Positions 35,664 to 47,510 are shown, numbered from the stretch's first letter. The stretch is 64,000 nt of DNA from Neolentinus lepideus HHB14362 ss-1 (GCA_001632425.1 KV425576.1:5832-69831), one strand, 5' to 3'. Notes: a model not told the origin generated them from the letters alone. Program-made: numbers and translations.

Positions 35664-36730
35664 CTACAACCTACGTACATTGTCGAGTGACTTCTCCAGA
35701 CTCAATAGATCTTTGAGTCGATTACCAAAGGGCGTATCATCCTCGGACCGCACTATCGTCTTCATCACTGCTGCCATTCCTAACCCCTTAGCTCCCAACC
35801 CCTTAGCCTCAGTCTCTGCTTGCTCGAGAGTCCCTTGTATCCTCTGAGCTACGTCTTTATCATCATTCTTAGATGACAACCAGATCTTCATATGTGCCTT
35901 CGGAGAGATGTTCACCATAGGAGAGATGATACCATTACCGCCTAACTGAAGGCTGGAGAGATAGGTCGAGGATGTCCCCACGAAAATGCGGACACGGTTT
36001 CGACAGACCTGGGCCCTGAGACGTTCAAGCTTGTCGAGGTTTCCAGATGGCAGACATATTCCAGCGTTATTACGATGCCTTAGAAGTGTCGAGAGACCTT
36101 CGACGTCTGCAGAACCTCCCACACTCTCAACAGCATCGCAAAGCACGATTGAGATAGGCGATTTCTCTGAGACCTATAAGGATTAATACGATGCGAAGTT
36201 CTGGAAGCACTCCACAATACCTCTCTGAAGAAGGATATGAGCCCGTCGCCATTGTTGGAGTGTGACTGGGGAGGAGGAAGAAGGAGTGCATGAGAAGCCC
36301 CGGAATTGAGAGCACCGGTGCAAAGGTTTATTGCCTCTGAAGCCGTGCCAGCGCATACCGCGGCGAGAATAAGCGTTTTGTCGCATCCATTACTGTTAAG
36401 AACTGTTCGTAAGATACGGATATGGTCTTTGAAGGCCTGATTGGTCAGTTGCGACCGCCCTACTTCATCATCGCATCCTCCCACCAGGAAACCAGTAACG
36501 CCGTTCTACGTCCATCGTTCAGACAGAAAAGCGAGACGATTTGGAGTAAGCTGACATGCCTTTACGAGTGATACGCCATATGTTCCCGTTTGCTGTACAT
36601 CTATCTTCCCATCCTCCTGAAGAAATGGGATCGCGTTGACATAGCACCCTTCGGGGATCGCAAGCAGCTTATCGGGGATGCATTTGCATTCATACTCGCC
36701 GCTTCCGTGGTCGCAGGTCATAGTGGTCAC
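35664..36730 (-). CDS. DapA/NAL-superfamily protein lacking catalytic residues (copy 2)
   Basis: Three exons (36730-36560, 36505-36221, 36173-35664) give 321 aa. It is collinear with the copy at 27602-28658, with the same two introns, including the GC donor at intron 1 (AAG then GCATGT). Key positions: GVTGFLVGGCDDEVG replaces the GSTGE motif, Cys164 stands at the tyrosine position and Cys192 (NAGICLPSG) at the Schiff-base lysine. The 28-residue spacing between them equals that between Tyr and Lys in active family members. Differences from copy 1 include an internal micro-duplication giving GLGAKGLG and a changed C-terminus (SLDNVRRL). It converges on member B, 69 bp between stop codons. An in-frame ATG three codons in (36721) is an alternative start. 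Confidence 0.74.
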
Positions 36731-37939
36731 TGGTGAGGTGCTGCAGTATCAGCCAGTACCTCACGCTTAAGTATGTATGCGGATTAGTATCGGAAATGAA
36801 TCACCTTACCACTGGTCCGGCCCATCAGGCAGCGCTCTTGATGCGGAATCCTACTCATACCAACTAGGTTCTTTTTTCGAGGAATTCACAGCAACACGGC
36901 GCTCACGTTGCTCGGAACTGTGCGTCTTTGTCTTGTAAATCGGTGGAGAAAAGCGACATCCGTTCGAGTGTCGCGGCATGTCAAGGACGCTAGAATCGTT
37001 TCAAATTAATGCCACGCACGAGACATGTCTAAGATACTTCAAGAGCAAAACAGTTGTCAGGCGTTAGCACAAGATAAGGCGACTAGGCGACACATCCTCT
37101 GCATAGGCTCTACAGATGTAGTTCGAGTCTGGTTACTATATGATAGGGCGAATGATAGCATCGATCATGGGATACGGTCAGCTGCCATCTATCACCGTCA
37201 CAGATAAACCACGCACGAAGATATGTAAGCACAGATTACGCAGAGGAGAAGATCGCCCTATTGTGGATGTGATAACCATCAAGGCCAACTTTGATGACCA
37301 TAATATTACGCTGTGGCAGGGCTTTTCAGCGTCAAATCGTAATGTGAAGCCCCTGGACTCCATCTCATTAACAGTGAAAAGGGGGACATGGAGTGCATCA
37401 GAGGCACGCCCATAGCGCCAGTTACTTGAAGGAGACTAAACTAGTAGGCGAAGGGGCCGGTCACGAACAGGTCCTCTCTCGCGTTAAACTCAAGCTTTCA
37501 TGGATGTCGAGCCTCTACTTGGAGAAGGAAGCCTGTCGATGAGATGTATGCATCGTGTGGGCCAAGTATATGGTGGGAAAACAGGTCTCTGTCGCTGTCT
37601 GCAGGCCACCGCTGGATCATCTGCAATGGTCACGTTCGACCACAACACTAACCCTTCACGACGACGATTGGCTCTAACCTCATGACAGGCTATACTGTGA
37701 AACACACTGGGAATCCTTGCCATCGCTGTTCGAACAAGATATTCATCCTCCGGCGCGCACTCAGGTATCCCTGATTATCAACAAAGCAGCGGACTCGGAT
37801 GTCGCGTAATTACGAGACAACAAGGTATCAAAGCCGGGAAAGCTTACGGCCCTGGTATCTGTGGTACTATCATGTCCACCAAAACCCAAATTTTTACGGA
37901 AAGGTTCTCAACATCCCGAGCGCCTAATCCTCGTCGCGA
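36731..37939. other. Non-coding, with a repeat fragment
   Basis: 37417-37600 is a diverged copy of 23140-23360. A short plus frame near 37140 reads IGRMIASIM, which faintly recalls the VGRMINSID motif of the unknown family but cannot be extended. No gene could be supported. This is the right border of the repeat island. Confidence 0.5.
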
Positions 37940-39563
37940 TCAATCGTGTACTGTCGCATGATGCCTCTTGACCAGTCGTCTTCGAGTCTCTTCGCCCTGC
38001 CAATCATCGTTATCACGGTTCTCGAAGAATCCGTGTATTCTCTGCAATAATCCCTTCTTTTCCGGATGAGAGTGGGTTTGATGAATAGACCCGTACGCGT
38101 TATGCGAGTGTTTTGTGGACGTCGGTGAGATCGACACGTGTCCTGAGCGAGGTGAGGGTGGAATATGCTAGAGAGTAATGGAACGAGGTCAGTAATTCAT
38201 TATACTTCAAGGATCTTTGGGCGATGAAAGAAGGTAGTGTATGTCGCAGCTCCAGACTGGCAAGCGGTATCCATGCTAGTACAAGGCGGTAAAATTGTGT
38301 AGCGAGATATGAGAAGTGCGGTCGTCCGCGTCCTCCACGACCACAATAGTGGAGGGCGCAGATCATTTCATATCCCACTATCTCGCCAAGGCCGATGATC
38401 TCTGCTTCTCCGCAACCACGACCGCGACCCATCCAGCCGGGACCATCATGCGACTAAGTGACACTCACCACGACCTCTTCCCCTTGGGAATTGAGGTAAG
38501 TATGTCCCGAGCTAAAGCTCACAGTCCGGTTCCGTGTATGTCCGTGGCTGCTCTGTTCGTGGTACCAGCTGCTCGCATCCGAATGATGCCCAGGTCGACT
38601 TCGTGATCGGTGTTGGCTGGACGACCGTGGCATGCTTCTGCTCCTCTCGTCCTCCTCGTGGATCGCGTGCTGCGTGAGCGATCGCCCCCGCTCGGCTGGG
38701 CCCCAGTAGGGGATCGTGTACGCTGTACGTGAGTCTGTGCGGTGCGGCGGTGGGAGGGGGAGAGGGGCGGAGTGGGATAGGCCCATCCCTGGTGCTGCGT
38801 TAGGCGGCGGATAGTGCGGTTGCGGCGCTGCGTATTGAGGGTGGCCACGAGGCACGTCTGTGAAACTTTCAGCAGCAGACAAGGTTAGTATGAGTATGAG
38901 AACTAACGATGAGGATGGTGATTCGAGGGGTGGGCGGGGTGGCGAGGGGCGTGATGAGATGGCTGAGAGCTTGAGTATGATATAGGCGGAGGTGGATGAT
39001 GCATGCTGCGTCCATGACTATGATCGGACCGCGGCGCAGGCGGAAATTGAGGCCCAACAGAAGAACCCGAGTTGGATCGCGCAGGCAGGACGCGAATCTG
39101 CTCCGGCTGTGTGGGCATGGGCGACGAATACAAATTGCGGTTCGGAGCCGATGCGTGTCCTGACGAAGAGTGCGCGGAGCGCGACCCGTGGTGGCCGTGG
39201 TCTGACGAGCTCGTCGATCTTGAATATGACCGATGATAGTACGGGTTATTTGGGTCTTCAAAGCCAGATGAGTGAGCGATCTGCGGTGCTAAGCTTCGTT
39301 CGGTACGTCTTACCCATCGTAGGATCGACGATAGCGTCGGGTCTGCCGTCTCGGTACCTCAAGACTATCCTTGGTGGTACAGACTGATCAGTATAGTCGT
39401 CTTCTTCGCTACCATCGGGGCCAAGCCACTCATCGACGGGTGAAGGAGGATCCGAAGGAGTCTTGAGTTCAACATCTCCGTAAGCTTGCACCCATTTTGC
39501 TATGCGCTCCCTATTCGAACGGTAAACATGACCAGAGTCGGAGGCAGGATAATAATCAGACAT
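37940..39563 (-). CDS. Ser/His/Pro-rich low-complexity protein
   Basis: Starts at 39563 with MSDYYPASDSGHVYRSNRER, followed by an acidic segment (DGSEEDDYTDQ). A 58-bp intron after PTM leads to PNNPYYHRSYSRSTSSSDHG, and the chain continues as His/Ser/Pro-rich sequence (MHHPPPPISYSSSQPSHHAP). After a second intron come VPRGHPQYAAPQPHYPPP and Arg/Ser-rich RSMPRSSSQHRSRSRPGHHS, then TVSFSSGHTYLNSQGEEVV. The last exon probably begins at 38167 (HIPPSPRSGHVSISPTST) after an unusually long intron (38168-38468). It ends KKGLLQRIHGFFENRDNDD...HHATVHD at 37940. That intron is the weakest call; a further small exon may lie in it. The protein is predicted disordered except for the C-terminal amphipathic helix. 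No known domain. Confidence 0.6.
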
Positions 39564-41863
39564 GAAGAGAAATACAAGCGGAGAAGCAATAGATAATAAG
39601 ATAGTGAAGGAGGGCGGAAGGGGCGAAACGCGCCGCAGGTAAGTCCTCTAGTGTGAGTTTAAGAGCTGCTATCAACTGCAGGGTCCGGCACGTCATCGAG
39701 AATCTAGGCAAACTTTGTCAGAGTGTTTGCTGTGAAAGAAGCTAAAGATGTTGATTTCCACACTCTGATTATCGTTTCTGTGAACAACACTGCGCTGTTG
39801 CTGGGAGCGAGGTCGAGTGTACGGCACTCCCGTGATATGAAAACACTCTTCCTCTTTCGGGAATGCTCGGTCTTCGTACTACAGGGTCCGGCGTCTGCTT
39901 TTTCAATGGGGTCTCCGGTAACGGTATCGCAAGAGTCTTTGCTGGCCATAAACTCAGTACTCCTAGGTCCGCCCGGAGACCTACATCAGGAAACTTTTCA
40001 TCTTGGCCCGCATCGTGCTCCCTGCGGTGATACGAACTCCCCGGACATGAGAGACGATCTATCCAGACTTTCGCATCGTGCTGTCCTATGACATCCTCTC
40101 GACCTAAATGCAGTAGCCTAATCGAACAAGCTCTAGAGACATCCGCCGCCCACTGCTCTGATACCCCTTGCCTTCTTACCCTGCCCTTTCGGAAATGAAG
40201 TCACTCGTCCCACACACTCCGCCTTGCGGCACAGTACCGGTGACTATCTGGACACAGTGGGGCACCGACTTACCGCCGTTGGAATTAATGAAGGACGTCT
40301 TATGACGCAGCACTGGGATGCCGGTGCTCACCATCTTTTCATTTCCCTCTCACTCGGTCACCCGCTGCCATCCTGATAGCCTTGACGTACGCAGCCGAAG
40401 CTAGATCTCACTTGCAACGTGTTGTGGTATATATATAGGGGCCTTCATTTCTATCGCAGGCATTCTGCCTCTGGCACTCGTGCAATCGTCCCCGCTTCAT
40501 TTTGTCATTAGTCTGCACTTCCCGGCACGCCATACTCTATCTTCGCTGCCTGTGGCAACGGTGCAATTACAGTACGTGTCGATTCGGTTCGTATCGTTTT
40601 GCGTGTCTCATCGCCGGTAGCTATCTTTCAGATTAATGAATCGACAGCGTCACTGTACTTGTGCCTCTATACCGTTGCGACGGCCCTCTGTTGTTTCATT
40701 GACGGTCTGCTCTTGGAATGTGCTATCCTAGGCTGTGTAGGCATTAACGGCCGAAAAACAAATAAAGATTTACTGGAACCGAATCACCGACCAAGGCATT
40801 TTTTCATTCTCTTCCTCGTGTTGCGTGCCCCTCTTCCATTAAGCTCTACTTCCGCTCCTAAACTTCGAGACTCACTACGTCCGGAGCTTGCGTCAGGCGC
40901 ACATCCAGTGTTAATGACCACCTCTTCACGCCAACGGCGAACGTAGCTCGCCGTTAATGCAACGGGACACCACTTCGAGCATAAGCTTGCCATTGCGTTA
41001 TCATACGTCGATGTCAGGCGCAACCTCTGTCTTCACTGTACACGGCGCGTCCGGGATGAGTCAGCTGGAAGGCACAGCACATCTGAATGAGCGAGACGCA
41101 CTTCCCGTACACGGTTAGCATCGGACGTGACGGATTCCTCTGCCGGGACCTGTAAGTGAGTTGTCCTTCGCGTTATTTATGTCGAGGTCGTCATATGACG
41201 TTACCTCCTCCTCCCTACCTGGTGACATATTTGTCTTCTCCGTGCTTCTGCCGTGTTCCCCAACGTTGGATTGTCGACCGGCACTTTGGTTGTCCAGTGT
41301 CAACTCTCCCCAAGATAAAACCTTTTCAGCTTGGGTTGTATACGGGGAGAGCTGGGTCCCCTGCGCGAGGAGTCAGTAAACGACACTTCCGCCATAATCA
41401 GGCCCGAGAAGCAGGAATTATCGTCTCGCACTTCGGTCGGCAGTACTAAAGCTAGTAATTACACACTACTACGCCAACAAAAAACTCGATGTGTATCATT
41501 CTTACAAGCACCAGTACTACATCGTCCAGTAAATACAGTTATTACACCAGAAATGAAACCTGCGAAAAATAACAACGTACACGCACTGAGTCAGTCCTAC
41601 GCTCCGAACGCACCCATAAATATCCGTCGTCGCAAACGCCTGTAGCAAGCTCTCACTAAGTCCATACAGATTGTTCCGTAGATTTCTAGCAGAATAGATA
41701 TCGACTCGGCTGCCCTTATGAGATATCAAGTATCACAGCGGAGTTGATAGCTCTGGTAGTTGACCCGGGATCCTAAAAGGATATAGTGTGGCAGATTGTG
41801 GCGTGTAAACCAGTGCCTCCACAGCGCCCCCCTTTTGTCTTTCAACACTAGGAAGGGTGAATC
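39564..41863. other. Intergenic stretch
   Basis: No gene could be followed. A TATATATATA near 40428 is a possible promoter, and a 115-codon plus frame (40599-40946) lies 170 bp beyond it. That frame has no recognisable domain and no conserved neighbour exon, so it is not called. Confidence 0.45.
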
Positions 41864-41998
41864 GCTGAGGGAGCGGTGCCTCCGTCCCAACGCCCTGGCT
41901 GTACCCGTGACAGGTATTACCTCCATTGATATAAGCCGGCGGCAAGGCCTGTCGTGGGTACAGCCAGGGCGTTGGGACGGAGGCACCGCTACCTCAGC
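41864..41998. repeat. Near-perfect 51-bp inverted repeat (foldback)
   Basis: Arms 41864-41914 and 41948-41998 are reverse complements at 48 of 51 positions, with a 33-nt loop between. The arms share GCGGTGCCTCCGTCCCAACG and CCCTGGCTGTACCC. This is a foldback of about 135 bp. It could be a small foldback/MITE-like element or a long-hairpin RNA source. No target-site duplication was obvious. Confidence 0.9.
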
Positions 41999-42227
41999 GA
42001 GCCAGAACCAACTCAGACTACCTTGCATTGGAGGCATGTGATAGTCAAGTTGGTTCCGCTGGGACATACCAAAAAAAAGCTTGGTATTGGCACAGAATTT
42101 TACCGAAGCGCGCACATAATCCAAGTCGAGGGAAGCCTGAGCGTCAAAAGACGCGAGTTTCGGTGCAGGGCTTCAACAACATGTGTCAGTGTGGTAATAG
42201 AGATGCGGCGAGGGAACCAACTAGTGA

Positions 42228-43125
42228 TTAAACTGACTTAGGATGGTCCAAGAATGTCTGCCCAGGTAATGTCGCCTGGTTGGGCGGTATCGTCTGTTCA
42301 CTACTGCGGGAGCTCGGTGTCCGATGTTCCTCAGCACAGGTCGATGACGACTCGTCTTCCGCACAAAGCAACTGTGTTGCTTCACTCTCCTTATTACAGC
42401 TCGATGGCGTGAGTCTCTCATCTCCAGCGTGCTCTTGTGTCACTCGAATGCGAATTTGGCACAAGCTCAACATCTGGAGATGCATAAAGAATAATATTAG
42501 CTAATGTGCTCTTTAGGTGTCACGAACGCGTACCTTGAAGTTATCCATGGCCTCGCCTAGAAGACGTTGACATTTGTCAATTGCACCTCTGTCCGACTTG
42601 TGCTTTAGGAAACGTCCCGCTCTTCCACGGGTAGATAATTTCATCATACGCGTATGAATCTGGGATAGTGTACTGGGAACATGTCAGCGGCGAGCAGATA
42701 CTAAAAAATATTATACCTACTTGGTCAACCGGGATACGTCGGCTTGAATTGCCTCATTGAGGTTGCTGGGCGCCTCGGCCTTCAGGCAGTCCTCCAGTAG
42801 CTGTAATCGGGTACAAATCGCATTAGCCAGGCTGGCAGCGTCGTCTTTGTTACTTTGCATTGCCTGCGACGTGTTCAGTCATCTCCATAACCCAGAAGGT
42901 GCAATGACTGTGTCCCCATACCTGGCATATTTTTATGATTTTCTGGGCGACGTCCAAAATAGGGGCCAGAACTGGCATATTGAGGAGTGAACCATCGACA
43001 AGTTTGCTTCCTAGGTCGAGTATGACCCCGGCGGATTCGAGGGCCACGCTCCTCCCATGATTGTCTTCATCACATGGTCGATTTTTCTTTTTGCGCTTCC
43101 AAAAGCGTCTGGCCATGGATGGCAT
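42228..43125 (-). CDS. MLKL-NTD/HeLo-like helical-bundle protein (243 aa)
   Basis: Four exons (43125-42922, 42863-42721, 42672-42534, 42473-42228) join in frame over GT-AG introns of 58, 48 and 60 bp. The N-terminus is very basic (ARRFWKRKKKNR). It is followed by VALESAGVILDLGSKLVDG, NMPVLAPILDVAQKIIKICQ, a helix with NAICTRLQLLEDCLKAE, ADVSRLTNTLSQIHTRMMKL and HKSDRGAIDKCQRLLGEAMD. This pattern (leading helix with P-x-L-xx-I-L-x-x-A-xx-I, then three long helices) is that of the MLKL-NTD/HeLo-like domains that precede NTPase and repeat regions in many agaricomycete NLR-type proteins. Here the domain is followed only by about 80 disordered Ser/Glu-rich residues and a stop. So it is a stand-alone or C-terminally truncated member. 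A role in membrane-directed cell death is inferred from the family. Confidence 0.68.
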
Positions 43126-46001
43126 CGCGTGAGATGCCTACCGGCGATATGACAGTGTCTGACGTACACAGAGGCAAGATGTATAGATGCGGTTCGGCGG
43201 TAGAGAGGGCAAGGCCGCCCATGCATCCCCACTGTATTTCAGTCGTTTTTATGGCCTTATCATCGTGAGAACCAGAAAGCTGTGAAACTTCTTGGGCGCT
43301 GCGAGCGGCACTGCATGTTGAGGTCACAAGTAAGAGGCGATGCCAAAGTTCTGGATGAAGGCGGGGACGTTCTATTCGTAATCAGGACTGTGAGTTGTGC
43401 TTGGTATAGCATTGCTATGAAGATAAACAGAGAAATCAAGGCCACTTATCAATTGATCACAGCTCGCTGCTCACTCACCTACGTGAGAGAGCGTTCTGGT
43501 AATCTTGCCTTGTTTCGATGGAAACTGAGTTGAAGACGGCATGAGGCATCTGTAGATCGACCTTACTTTGTATACCCACAAGAGTGTATAGTTCTAACGA
43601 GTTCCAGGTCGTAAGTCTCACGCTTTACTCGGGAGGATGGGATCCGCTAGCGCATCGACGATCGTTCTTGGCTACAGGACGCTCCGTCTCGGATCTTTGC
43701 AGAACAATAGAACAAGGACTATCCGGCACTATGAGTCATGTTCATCTGTAGCCCATGGTGAGTCAGAATGCCTTACATATCATTTGATCGTGCTAGACAC
43801 CTGTTGTTGCCAGTTGGTGCCAGCAACTAAGGGAGGGCTTACAATTCGGGAGGATTACTTAGGACTTGGTGATTATTCCCTAATCCTAACTCGTGGTATT
43901 GTTTCCATACCAATTCCACGCAATGGAAATGTAAACCCTGCAGCCTATATCTGAGTCAGATAATCTGACTCGACGCCATGTTAAGTTTTAACGCACGCCG
44001 CCGAGAACCAATCGCGTTAAAGAAACCGGAGCGTGTCCGAAGAAGACTGCTTCGTGTTGTACAGCTTGTACTCGTATTAAACAGTTCCAGAATTCGTCAC
44101 TAGCTTTCCATCCAGAAAATCTGGTGCCCGCGTGGCTTGTCGCGAAAGCGTGGGAAATGCTTCACGCGGCTATGTTGTTGCCTTCAAATCTAACCTAGTC
44201 CATTTCGCTTGTCTTTGAGCGTCAAGTTATACTCTTTGGAGAGAAACTTGGTACCGGATATCTCAGACGCGGATTTGGAAGCTGCTGTTACTACCAGGCG
44301 TGGTACGTAGGTGCTCATTGTCGGTTTCCGATCCTAACTCGACGCACTAGACTGTACACCAGCAGCCATCACAAAACCCATTCAATCATTATTGACTTAT
44401 CTACATCAGACATGACATCGATTTATACCACTCTAGTGGAAATAGTTTCTAATCCCTTACTTTTGCGACCGCTCGCCGTATGTGATAAGTTCGAACTTCT
44501 CCGTCTCATCATTCATGTACCTGGTGGTCGTTGCTGGGAAAATCCATGAACTCTGATGCTTGATGGATCCAGACCCGTGGTGTAGTACCTCGATCAGGGG
44601 GTTCCAAAAGCACCGCGCCGCATGGATTCCTGCATACAACTGTTTATGTCTTAACTCCTGTCGGCTTATATAAGGAGACTACTGACTCGAGCTCAGGTAC
44701 CCTACTGGCCCTTGCTGGAGCTTAACATTATGATCAAAGGGTAAGCTATGGTTGCTTGCATAGAGATGCTTGCAGGATGCGAGAATCTTATAACTCTATC
44801 TCAGGATGAAGAAAATAGAGGGAGAGGCAGGACATGGCCGTGGCCCAGGCAAGTATAGTCAGCTGGATATCTATTTTGGAACTCAATGTCCGCGAATCTG
44901 ATTACGATTTTGGCACATCGCTACTTATCCCCCTCTGCCCCAAAACTGCAAGGGACACCATTGTCTGCTCTTCATGGCCGGGTTCGAACTTTGCGAGTTG
45001 GGAAGTATATCATTGGATGTATCACCACTTTGTGTAGCAGTGGGAGCAGCTCCTTCAGCTGCTCAAGTCAATACCGGAACTACGACTTTCCGAGCTCAAT
45101 ATTAAATATCGGGTGCGGATATCAAGCATGACGTACAGTCCTAAATCCATGTCTCATACATCATCCTTCAGACATGCCTGGATGAACTTCCTACTGATGC
45201 TGGTTCATCGAAGATAGCAGTGGGAAACGGACTCGTACGACGCGATATACAGGCCGCGCCCAGAATGGAACCCACACAATTCTTGGATATAGATTTGCAG
45301 TGGGTCGCCAGTAGCTTCTTGTAAGTTCTACCAATATTTAGGCTTCACCCACTTGGTTCTGTATCATTGATGCCAAACTTGGACTTTCGCTCCAGATGGA
45401 AGCGTCGAACCACGGGTCTCCTATGAGTGGCATTCCTTAAGAACCTCGTTGCTCTAAGGTTATACTTCCACCATGCGCCATGCGACGCCGAAGCTGCGTT
45501 ACTACGCGAACTTGCGTCTGGGTCAATTGCCAGCGGCCTCTATGTATGCAAACTGCATCGATGACGATCGCTTCGCCCAGTTGCCATCTACGTATTCATG
45601 ATGCGAGTGAGGCCTCAGGCCTCAATTCCACAGATTCGGAAATGCAAGGAAAGGACAGAACAGAGCAATTACATGGCGTGCTATATGGTTAGATAAATCA
45701 GGTGACAGCGCTCGATAAGCTAAATTATAACACAAGGACTGAACGTCACGCAAGCCAACCCATAATAAAACTATCCGATGAAAGACAGGTCCGTGCGACA
45801 AAAAGGTCCGTTATGCTGTCCATAAAGTAGAGCAATTCTATTGAGAACGAAAGCGTCCGATCGTATGCAAGTCGTAAGCATAGGAGAAGGTGGGGGTGGA
45901 TGCCCGAACGAATGACGAGACGGGCAGGTGAGACCAATGAACCTTATATGCCCAGAATCAGCGTCAACGACACTACGAATCGCGCTTTCGAGACATACCT
46001 G
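43126..46001. other. Gene-poor stretch
   Basis: About 2.9 kb without a gene I can support. Around 44870-45150 on the plus strand are leucine-rich fragments (LSELNIKYRVRISSM, SILELNVRESDYDF) in several frames. They could be remains of an F-box/LRR-type gene, but this is weak. A TATATAA lies near 44666, upstream of them. Confidence 0.45.
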
Positions 46002-47510
46002 TTACAGGGCAACGCCAAGTCCAGGCGGATTTGATGGTACCTCGCTGAAATTGACTTTCTTTGGAGACCTGTCCAACCAGTTCTTCTTGGGATTCAGCCC
46101 GCCAGTATCCACGGAGACACTAGATGCAGCAAGTGGACTCGATCTATATGGTGGTGTAGTGAACCCGTGAGACGTCTCGAGTAAACCTGTCTGCGAGCTG
46201 GTAGACCCGTCCCGCGCATGGCCACCGGAGGACGGAGGATAATACGAATCAAGGCTCACTTCCGACGCATGCACACCGCCTCCCATGTGTTGACCAGAGC
46301 TTGGGCCCATCACGTTATCGACAATGCCGCTCAGATCGACGTTGCTTGATCCAGCGACAAGAGGGTCGATGAACCGTCCTCCACCCGACGGCGGGGGCCA
46401 GACCGCCTCGTGGAACAGGCTGCCCGTCTCTTGGCGCGGGCGCATGAGACTCGGGCCTGAGTCGTAGCTCCTACGCGCCGCGAACGGGTCGTCGCGGTAC
46501 TGCTGCATCGACGTGTCATGGTCGTCCTCGAAATCCTCACCAGCCAGCAACTGCGAGCGGGGCTTAGCGGGTTTGCGGCGGAAGAAGAAAAGTTTCTTGT
46601 ACTGGTGGCGCTTGTGGAAGAAGAGGAGAGCACCTAGGAGGGTGAGGAGGAAACATCCGGCTACAACGGAGCCCGCAATGATCGCGTTGCGCTGTGAGGT
46701 GCTCATTGGCGTGCTCTGGCCGCTCCAAATAGTCGGGATGACGGTGTAGGACTGGGCCTATGAGTGAGGCGTATGGAGGGGGGGAAGGAGTAACTTACCG
46801 TGGATACCTGGCCATTCTCAGTGATGACGGTGGAGGAGGTGATGTAGGAGACGTGGCCAGATGATGTCGTGGTCGACAGTTGGAAGGAAGTGGTTGTCTC
46901 GGTTGATGATGTCGTGGAGGAATCAGTAGAAGAACTCGATGATGACGGGGTGGAGGAAGTGGATGAGGATGATGACGACGAGGAACGTGAACTGCTGGAA
47001 GACGTTGTCGAGGACGGCGAACTGGAGGTAGACGTGCTGCTAAAAGTGGAAGAAGGGGACACTGTCGTGGACGAAGATGTGGATGATATCGTGGAGAACG
47101 CAGAGGGAGAAGAAGACGATGAACTGGCCGGTCTGTAGAGGACGTCAGAGTCAGTGTAATCCTTGAGATTAGAGAACATACTGGCTCGATGACTGAGATA
47201 CTGAGCTGCTCGGACCATCAGAGTCAGAAACACTCGAGCTGGTTCTTGGTGACTGCGAGTCGGTGGTGGAACCCGACGATGGAGCGGACGCGCTCGCGCT
47301 CGCTCCCGAATCGCTCGTTCCACTGATGATGCTGGATGTACCCTGCTGCCCAGATACGGCGGGAGACTGTAACACATCAGTAGCTGCATTTTCCCACTAG
47401 AGGTCACTCACCGAAATAGGAGTCGCTGCAGTGGCGGTAGTCGCTGTCGCGCTTGGCCCATCTGGTGCGCCTAAAGGCGCCACAACCGATGTCAAGAGTT
47501 TAGTTCGCCA
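46002..47510 (-). CDS. Ser/Thr-rich single-pass membrane protein 1
   Basis: The last exon holds the transmembrane helix NAIIAGSVVAGCFLLTLLGA with a basic stop-transfer stretch (HKRHQYKKLFFFRRK). A cytoplasmic tail of about 200 residues follows (EDDHDTSMQQYRDDPF, SPKKVNFSEVPSNPP). Upstream exons encode a long Ser/Thr-rich ectodomain, then SYITSSTVITENGQVST spliced to AQSYTVIPTIWSGQSTP, a common pre-membrane module of fungal cell-surface proteins. Introns near 46755-46800, 47135-47190 and 47365-47410 are consistent with the frame. The 5' end was not resolved: a signal peptide exon should lie upstream of 47460, and 47510 is only an estimate. Likely a heavily O-mannosylated cell-wall sensor or anchor, as in the Mid2/WSC-like class; no specific family is claimed. 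Confidence 0.66.

Noticed and set aside
40599..40946. 115-codon plus-strand frame behind a TATATATATA near 40428
   Set aside because: Promoter-like spacing is suggestive, but the peptide has no recognisable feature and no splice partners; left uncalled.
44975..44995. tRNA B-box-like GGGTTCGAAC
   Set aside because: No A-box or acceptor stem could be fitted upstream, so no tRNA is called. No other tRNA was found by eye.
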